Shown here one piece after another: positions 6,092 to 11,096 of a stretch of 11,096 nucleotides of DNA (its first letter is position 1; each line of letters begins with the position of its first letter). The translations under genes and the position numbers were made by a program. The notes beneath the pieces are model-generated. The model saw only the letters and a program-made list of their open reading frames with translations, did not search any database and had not been told where the DNA came from. Origin of the DNA: JAZFYD01 sp036443405 (GTDB lineage: Bacteria; Planctomycetota; PLA2); assembly GCA_036443405.1 (NCBI GenBank), contig JAZFYD010000013.1, positions 1 to 11,096 of the forward strand. The letters run 5' to 3'.

Positions 6092-7477
6092 CTACTCGTT
6101 CTTGACGTTCTTGAGTTGGTACTCGACGAGCGCGCTCGACGTACCCCAGGTGATGTCCTTTTGGAACTTCTTGGGGAACTGGTAGCCCTTGGTCTTGCCG
6201 TACGAGAGCTTCAAGACGACGGTCTCGTCCTCGCGCTTTTGTTTGAGCTCGGTGACGAGGTTGCCGGCGCGGCCGGGTTTGATCTTGCGCACCCACCACA
6301 GGGGCTCGGTGGCGTGCTCGAGCACACCTACGATGCGATCGCCGCTGACGCGGTACGCCTGGATCTTCTCGTGGCCGATGACCTCGATGACCGTCCATTT
6401 GCGCTCCTCCACGGAACGGAATCCGCATCCCTTGAACTCGGCCTCGAAAGCCGTGGGCTTCATGAACCCGAACGCCCAAGTGATATCGGCCGTCGTGCGA
6501 TCGTCGAGGGTCTTGCGCCGCGTCGCCCCCATGTTGTCGTAACGCTTGCCCTCGAGTTGGGCCACGATGGAGTCCATGCCTTCGACACGGAACAGGCCCT
6601 CGACGTCCTCGGTCACCCAGCGCGGCGAGTTACCAACCGGCTTGCGACGGAAACGACCGTACAGGCGCACCTCGGGCGGCAACGTGTAGCGCCGGTCCCA
6701 CGCCTGTTTCAGAAGATCCCGCGCGGCGGCGTCGATCACCTCCGCGTTCTCCGCGTTCAGCGTCGTTTTGGAAAACATGAACTCGACGTGGTTCTTGGTC
6801 GACAACAACACGTCCTCGGCGATCTTGCTCTCGAAGTGCTTGGGCACGGGGACCTCGCCGTCGGTGCCGAACTCGAGCTTTCTGAAACCGCCGACTTTTC
6901 TTCCGGACAGCGCCGTGTAGCGGGCGGTCTCGGCATGGATCGCGTAACCCTCGCTTAGATCCTGCACGCTGAAGTTGGCGCGTATGCGCCGGAGCTTGGC
7001 CGTCTCCGGCAGTCCCGGCATCGGGCGGTTCTCCGCGATGATGCGGTCGTCGCGGATGATGTACTCCGTCTTGCCCGCGCTGATCTTGATGTTGCCGCCC
7101 GGCATGTCCTCCGGGCCGCCCATCTTCACGTCCTCGAATTTCTTCTCGAACGACTGGCGCACGAAGCGGGCGACGATCCAGTCGATGTGGGCATCGAGGT
7201 GCGCGCGGCGGTCGGTCGGCAAACCCGTATAGTGCCGGCGGACGATCTTGCCGTCCACAACCAGGAACTCGCCCGCGCTCTCGTAGACCTGCTCCAACGT
7301 GCCCGTCCCGCGCACGTAGCGAAAACGAAACTCGCAGTTTGCGTTCTCGACGTTGTCCTCTTTCCACTCGTACTGGGAAGCCCAAGCGATGCGCAGACGC
7401 TTGACGCCTTCCTCAGGCTTGTTCGTCTTTTCGGGTGCGCCAAGCAGCAGGATCGGGAGCAAGAGCCAAATCGCCAT
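6092..7477 (-). CDS. Secreted protein of unknown function with an internal tandem duplication
   Basis: I do not recognise this 461-residue protein. It starts with a signal peptide (MAIWLLLPILLLGA, then PEKT), so it is exported. The rest is rich in charged residues and predicted-looking beta strands. Residues about 49-240 and 266-460 appear to be two copies of one unit: IDWIVARFVRQSFEKKFEDV (99-118) parallels ITWAFGFMKPTAFEAEFKGC (332-351); EYIIRDDRIIAEN (138-150) parallels AYRVSGDRIVGVL (374-386); LRRIRANFSVQDL parallels VRKIKPGRAGNLV; and VPVPKHFESKIAEDVLL (209-225) parallels YQFPKKFQKDITWGT. The layout resembles LolA-like or outer-membrane lipoprotein-sorting folds, but this is only a shape argument. 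The gene lies 54 bases downstream of the E1 dehydrogenase on the same strand and ends against the inverted-repeat element. Its TAG stop runs into a string of eight G on the coding strand. Confidence 0.85.
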   Translation of the reverse strand: MAIWLLLPILLLGAPEKTNKPEEGVKRLRIAWASQYEWKEDNVENANCEFRFRYVRGTGTLEQVYESAGEFLVVDGKIVRRHYTGLPTDRRAHLDAHIDWIVARFVRQSFEKKFEDVKMGGPEDMPGGNIKISAGKTEYIIRDDRIIAENRPMPGLPETAKLRRIRANFSVQDLSEGYAIHAETARYTALSGRKVGGFRKLEFGTDGEVPVPKHFESKIAEDVLLSTKNHVEFMFSKTTLNAENAEVIDAAARDLLKQAWDRRYTLPPEVRLYGRFRRKPVGNSPRWVTEDVEGLFRVEGMDSIVAQLEGKRYDNMGATRRKTLDDRTTADITWAFGFMKPTAFEAEFKGCGFRSVEERKWTVIEVIGHEKIQAYRVSGDRIVGVLEHATEPLWWVRKIKPGRAGNLVTELKQKREDETVVLKLSYGKTKGYQFPKKFQKDITWGTSSALVEYQLKNVKNE

Positions 7478-7501
7478 GACGATACTCTAGCGAACAGCGG
7501 C

Positions 7502-7517
7502 GATCCGGTCGCGGATC
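7502..7517 (-). terminator. Small stem-loop between the E1 gene and the secreted-protein gene (weak, uncertain)
   Basis: GATCCG, a four-base loop and CGGATC form a perfect 6-bp stem in the 54-base gap downstream of the dehydrogenase stop. No run of U follows on the minus strand, so it is not a canonical intrinsic terminator. It might attenuate, stabilise a processed end, or be chance in GC-rich DNA. Confidence 0.25.
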
Positions 7518-7531
7518 ACCGTCGAGTTGTC

Positions 7532-9691
7532 CTAATACGCAACGGCGTCGCGAGCGGCTTCGGCCAGGTCCTCGATCTGGGGGAGGATCACATCCTCAAG
7601 ATCGGGGTTGTACGCCGCGAACGTGTCGAGGGCGCCGATCCGCTTCACCGGCGCGTCCAGCAGTTCGAAGCACTCGTCCGCGATACGCGCGGCGATCTCC
7701 GCGCCCCAGCCCCAGGAACGGTTGTCCTCATAGGCCACGACAATACGGCTGGTCTTTTTCAGCGTCGCGACGATCGCATCCCAGTCGTAGGGCTGGATCG
7801 TGCGCAGGTCGAGGAGTTCGACGCTGATGCCCTCGGCCTCCAGTTGCTTCGCAGCGCGAACCGAACGTTCGACGAGCGCGCCGTAGGTGATGATCGAAAC
7901 GTCGGTCCCCTCGCGAACCGTGTGCGCCTTCCCGAACGGGATCATGTACTCCCGGCCCGGATACGGGGCGCGGTTGTAGCTCTGACGGTACAGGTGTTTG
8001 TGTTCGAGGAAGAGCACGGGGTCGTCGCACCGGATCGCGGTGCGCAGCAGACCCGCCGCGTCCGACGCGTTGCTCGGATACACGACGCGGATGCCGGGGA
8101 TGTGCGTGAACAGGACCTCGGCGCTTTGGCTGTGGCACAGCGCGCCGCGGATGTAACCACCGATCGTGGTCCGCACGACGCCGCCGCAACTGAACGTGTT
8201 CCCGCTGCGCCAGCGCAGCACCGCCCACTCGTTGCGAATCTGCTCGAACGCCGGCCAGATGTAGTCGATGAACTGGATCTCGGCGACGGGTTTCAACCCG
8301 CGCGTCGCCAGCCCGACGGCCCGCCCGACGATGTTCGCCTCGGCCAGCGGCGAGTTGTAAACACGGTGCCCGCCGAAACGCCGCTGCAGGCCGTGCGTCG
8401 TGCCGAACACGCCGCCCTTGCCCTTCACCTCGCCGAGCACGTCCTCGCGGCTCGCGTCCGCGATGTCCTGGCCGAACACAACGATGCGCGCGTCGCGCTC
8501 CATCTCGTCGTGCATCACCTGGTTGACGCAATCGAGCATCGTGCGCGGATCGCCCTCCGGTTTAGCGTTGGTCTCAAAGTCCGCCGACGTGGGATCGATG
8601 TCGGGCGAGTAGACGAAGAGCTCCGCCTCCGCCGCCGACTTCTCCGGCCACGGCGCCTTCAGCGCGCGATCGGTCGCATCCGCGATGTCGGCGTCCACCT
8701 CCTGGCGCAACGCGTCCAACTCCTTCGGCGTGATGTGCCCCTCGGTGATCAGCCACTCCGGGTAGGTCGTGATCGGATCCTTCGCCCACTGCGCGTCGAT
8801 CTCGCGGGCCGTCCGGTACTTCCGCTCGTCGTCCGACATGGAGTGGCTGTACGGCCGGATGCAGTGGCCGTGCACCAGCGCCGGGCCGCGGCCCGCACGC
8901 GCGTGATCCACCGCGTCCTTGATGACGCGGTAGGACTCGACCGGATCGCAGCCGTCGCACTCGACGATCTTGAGCGGCTTGAAACCCGCGACCGCCTTCG
9001 AGATCGAGTCGCCGGGTGTCTGCACCTCGCGCGGCACGGAGATGGCGTAGCCGTTGTCCTCGATGAGGAACACGATCGGGAGTTCGAGCACGCACGCGCT
9101 GGACAGCGCCTCGTAGAACTCACCCTCGCTCGTGGAGCCGTCACCGCCCGTAACGAGAACGACCTCGCCCTCGTGGAACTCACCGCCGGCGGCTTCGCGG
9201 ATGTCGGCGTGATCGCGCATCTTCGCGATCGCCTCGGCTACACCAACGGCGTTGAGATACTGCGTCGCGATCGGCGACGACGCGCTCACGAGATTGAGTT
9301 CCTTCTTGCCCCAGTGCGAAGGCATCTGCCGGCCGCGCGATGCGGGGTCGTCCGCCGCGCCCACAGCCTGGAGGAGCATCTCGTAGGGCGTGACACCCAG
9401 CCCGAGGCTCAGCGCGCGATCGCGATAGTAGGTGTAGACCCAGTCCACGCCGGGCTTGAGCGCGAGCGCTGCCGCGGCCCCAAGCGCCTCGTGGCCCGCA
9501 CTGTTGATCTGGAAGTACGCGCGGTTTTGGCGCTTGAGCTGGATCTCCTTGTCGTCGGTCTTGCGCGAGGCGTAGATGACGCGATAGAGATCGATCAGCG
9601 CCTCGCGATCGAGGCCGGCCGTATCGTGCGGCTCGTCGTGGGGGTCTGTCTGATCCGACTTTTTGGGGGATTTGGTGCGCGCTCTGCCCAT
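7532..9691 (-). CDS. 2-oxoacid (probably branched-chain) dehydrogenase E1, alpha and beta subunits fused
   Basis: This 719-residue thiamine-diphosphate enzyme is the E1 decarboxylase of a 2-oxoacid dehydrogenase complex, most like 2-oxoisovalerate (branched-chain) E1, with both subunits in one chain. The alpha part (about 28-350) has the substrate-pocket stretch SHWGKKELNLVSASSPIATQ at 125-144, the ThDP/Mg motif GDGSTSEGE at 183-191 closing with EDNGYAIS and Asn213, and the regulatory-loop sequence YSHSMSDDERKYR at 281-293. The beta part (from about 385) has SPLAEANIVGRAVGLA with ThDP-contacting Glu451, IQFIDYIWPAFEQI and the conserved histidine in CHSQSAE (His520). I start it at the ATG at 9691, since a frame extension to 9808 would overlap the upstream gene and adds no family sequence. 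Such fusions are known in several phyla. No E2 or E3 gene is in the window. Confidence 0.93.
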   Translation of the reverse strand: MGRARTKSPKKSDQTDPHDEPHDTAGLDREALIDLYRVIYASRKTDDKEIQLKRQNRAYFQINSAGHEALGAAAALALKPGVDWVYTYYRDRALSLGLGVTPYEMLLQAVGAADDPASRGRQMPSHWGKKELNLVSASSPIATQYLNAVGVAEAIAKMRDHADIREAAGGEFHEGEVVLVTGGDGSTSEGEFYEALSSACVLELPIVFLIEDNGYAISVPREVQTPGDSISKAVAGFKPLKIVECDGCDPVESYRVIKDAVDHARAGRGPALVHGHCIRPYSHSMSDDERKYRTAREIDAQWAKDPITTYPEWLITEGHITPKELDALRQEVDADIADATDRALKAPWPEKSAAEAELFVYSPDIDPTSADFETNAKPEGDPRTMLDCVNQVMHDEMERDARIVVFGQDIADASREDVLGEVKGKGGVFGTTHGLQRRFGGHRVYNSPLAEANIVGRAVGLATRGLKPVAEIQFIDYIWPAFEQIRNEWAVLRWRSGNTFSCGGVVRTTIGGYIRGALCHSQSAEVLFTHIPGIRVVYPSNASDAAGLLRTAIRCDDPVLFLEHKHLYRQSYNRAPYPGREYMIPFGKAHTVREGTDVSIITYGALVERSVRAAKQLEAEGISVELLDLRTIQPYDWDAIVATLKKTSRIVVAYEDNRSWGWGAEIAARIADECFELLDAPVKRIGALDTFAAYNPDLEDVILPQIEDLAEAARDAVAY

Positions 9692-9737
9692 GTGAAGTCC
9701 GGCGAGTTTAAAGGAGGCGCCAGAGTTGTTCGAATCC

Positions 9738-10172
9738 TCAGGAAAACGTGTAGCGGCGGTTCGCGAGCGCATTCCCGAAATCGAGCACCAGGTCGTCGGG
9801 CGATGCACGCATCTCCTTTAGCACAAAGCACTTACGGATGATCGCGACCGTCATGCAAGCCTTCATGCTGAACTCCCCGAGCGGAAAACTCAGCTTGAAT
9901 CCGCCCGGCAAGAGTTCGACCTGCCCGCGCATGAGCGAGGGGATCTCGAGCTCGATGCGCCCGGCTTTCACAACCAGATCCGGGCCGTCGTTGGAGAAGG
10001 TCTCGCCTCGAAACCGGATCTCGCCGCGGGTCGCGATGCGTTCGAGCGCGTCGTCCGGAGCGCCGAACAGGCTGGCCAGCTCCGCCAAGGGGATGGTCTC
10101 CGCGCCGGCATGCAGGCGCTCGGTGAACGCTGCAAGCGGTTTTTGGAGTTCGGGACGCGGAGACGACTTCAT
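9738..10172 (-). CDS. Uncharacterised small protein translationally coupled to LpxD
   Basis: This 144-residue protein matches nothing I can name. The ATG at 10172 overlaps the lpxD stop as ATGA, the classic layout for coupled translation, and is preferred over longer frame extensions that would run inside lpxD. The N-terminus (about 1-50) is helical, with IPLAELASLFGAPDDALERIA looking like a small helix-turn-helix or winged-helix-like segment. Residues 55-144 look beta-rich with alternating hydrophobic residues, for example GRIELEIPSL then GQVELLPGGFKLSF, and end in RRYTFS. Two cysteines (CMTV and KCFV) are present. There is no signal peptide and no membrane helix, so it is probably cytoplasmic. 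Its position suggests a job tied to lipid A or to the cell envelope, but that is inference from neighbourhood alone. A 46-base gap separates it from the dehydrogenase gene downstream. Confidence 0.75.
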   Translation of the reverse strand: MKSSPRPELQKPLAAFTERLHAGAETIPLAELASLFGAPDDALERIATRGEIRFRGETFSNDGPDLVVKAGRIELEIPSLMRGQVELLPGGFKLSFPLGEFSMKACMTVAIIRKCFVLKEMRASPDDLVLDFGNALANRRYTFS

Positions 10173-11096
10173 TTCGGCTTTCTCTCTTTTCCAAGACGCT
10201 TGAGCGCCGCGAGTTCGCGCAGGTGTTCGTTCTTGTCCCGCGCGGGGGTGCCCCAGAGTCTGCAACCGCCCGGATGAACGCGCATGACGCTTGCGCGCGC
10301 GCCGACTTGGGAGTGATCGCCGACCGCTGCACGGTCGCTGAACCCCGCCTGGCCGCCGACGAGACAGTCGCTTCCGATCCGTGCGCCCCCGGCCAAACCG
10401 ACCTGCGCCGCGATCACGGTGCGATCTCCCACGATGCAGTTGTGCCCGATGTGCACGTGATTATCGAGCTTGACCTGCACCCCCAAGCGCGTCTCGCCGA
10501 ATCGCGCGCGGTCGATCGCGCACCCGGCGCCAATATGGGTGTCGTCCCCGATCACGACCCGGCCGAGATGATGGATGTGCTCGGGTCCGTCCGGAGTGGG
10601 CACATAGGCGAATCCCGGGCGGCCGAGCACGGAGTTGGCCCCGATTCGCACGCGGTCGCCGATGGCAACCCCGGTATGAACGACGACACCCGGATCGAGG
10701 TGGCAGCCCGCGCCGATGATCGCACCGGGCTCGATCACGCAGTGCGCGCGCAAGATCGTGCCGCGCCCGATGGCCGCGCCCGGTTCGGCAACCACGTTCG
10801 GCCCAATGTGCACGTCCGGACCGAGTTCCGCACCCTCGACGCGCGCCGACGGGTCCACGCCGGGCTCCGGGTCGCGTGGCAGCAGCCCCAGGTGTTCGAT
10901 CACGCGGTTCAGCGCGCGCAGCGGCTCCGCGCAGGAGATGGTCGGACGGTCGAATTCGCCCTCGAAACCCGTGCGCACCAGAAACGCGCCGGCTCGGGAC
11001 GCGTGCGCGACGGGAAGGAATCGGGCGGAGTCCACCGGTGCCAAGTCCGCCGGTCCCGCATGCTCCACCGATCCGACCCCCGTGATCGTGAGTTCG
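10169..11096 (-). CDS. lpxD: UDP-3-O-acylglucosamine N-acyltransferase (5' end outside window)
   Basis: LpxD adds the N-linked 3-hydroxyacyl chain to UDP-3-O-acylglucosamine, the third step of lipid A synthesis, in the cytoplasm. The frame stays open to the window edge, and the sequence before the GTG at 11068 reads ELTITGVGS then VEHAGPADL, the usual LpxD N-terminal motif, so the gene continues beyond 11096 by a few residues. The C-terminal two thirds is a left-handed beta-helix of hexapeptide repeats (IGPNVV, IGRGTI, IGAGCH and many more). The signature LGRPGFAYVP, LGRVVIGDDTHIGAG, AIDRARFGETRLG and LDNHVHIGHN is intact; the histidine of GHN, encoded at about 10442-10444, corresponds to the catalytic histidine of E. 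coli LpxD. The C-terminus is shorter than the E. coli enzyme. The stop overlaps the next gene's start as ATGA. Confidence 0.93.
   Translation of the reverse strand, partial: ELTITGVGSVEHAGPADLAPVDSARFLPVAHASRAGAFLVRTGFEGEFDRPTISCAEPLRALNRVIEHLGLLPRDPEPGVDPSARVEGAELGPDVHIGPNVVAEPGAAIGRGTILRAHCVIEPGAIIGAGCHLDPGVVVHTGVAIGDRVRIGANSVLGRPGFAYVPTPDGPEHIHHLGRVVIGDDTHIGAGCAIDRARFGETRLGVQVKLDNHVHIGHNCIVGDRTVIAAQVGLAGGARIGSDCLVGGQAGFSDRAAVGDHSQVGARASVMRVHPGGCRLWGTPARDKNEHLRELAALKRLGKERKPK

Noticed and set aside
6085..6092. Run of eight C at the stop of the 461-residue protein, a possible frameshift or contingency tract
   Set aside because: On the coding strand the run begins with the last base of the TAG stop, so length changes would not alter the protein.
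9709..9717. A strong Shine-Dalgarno-like AAAGGAGG on the plus strand
   Set aside because: No start codon at suitable spacing leads to a plausible plus-strand gene; it sits in the short gap upstream of the minus-strand E1 gene.
7187..9841. An 884-codon open frame on the plus strand, antisense to the E1 dehydrogenase
   Set aside because: It lies wholly opposite a gene with unmistakable ThDP-enzyme motifs. Its product is an Arg/Asp/Val/His-rich string with no recognisable domain, as expected for the shadow frame of a high-GC gene.

Overview
The window is GC-rich chromosomal DNA, densely packed with protein genes, and comes from a Gram-negative (diderm) bacterium. The evidence for an outer membrane is a lipid A acyltransferase gene (lpxD), a lipoprotein-type solute-binding protein and two secreted proteins with signal peptides. 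The single-chain E1 alpha/beta 2-oxoacid dehydrogenase, large uncharacterised lysine-rich secreted proteins and scarce Shine-Dalgarno motifs would fit Planctomycetota or a neighbouring lineage, but that placement is a guess from style and not from a marker gene. I saw no rRNA, tRNA, CRISPR array, transposase, phage or plasmid gene, and no stretch over 300 bases without a gene.

Left block, minus strand, read from 3905 down to 1: a vitamin B12/metal-chelate ABC importer in the order binding lipoprotein (btuF-like), ATPase (btuD-like), permease (btuC/fecD-like). The first two genes overlap by 14 bases and the next two by one base. After short gaps follow a secreted protein of unknown function made of two similar halves, and the start of a carboxymuconolactone decarboxylase/AhpD-type gene cut by the window edge. 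Spacing permits one transcript.

Middle block, plus strand, 3945 to 5938: a MobA/MocA-type nucleotidyltransferase, divergent from btuF across a gap of only about 40 bases, followed 23 bases later by an M20-family metallodipeptidase with all its metal-site motifs.

Junction, 5939 to 6091: two convergent genes are separated by a striking noncoding element. A pyrimidine-rich half with 6-7-base spacing of CCTT-like units faces a purine-rich half, and the outer ends form a perfect 17-base inverted repeat. It is probably a bidirectional terminator, or a member of a dispersed intergenic repeat family.

Right block, minus strand, read from 11096 down to 6092: lpxD (5' end beyond the window), a 144-residue unknown protein whose start overlaps the lpxD stop as ATGA, the fused E1 alpha/beta dehydrogenase (its E2 and E3 partners are not here), and a second duplicated secreted protein of unknown function.

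Most of the window is ordinary core and transport metabolism. The parts that are not explained are the inverted-repeat element at 5949-6081, the protein coupled to LpxD, and the two unrelated secreted proteins that each look like an internal tandem duplication. I found no sign of a defence system or other exotic multi-gene machine.
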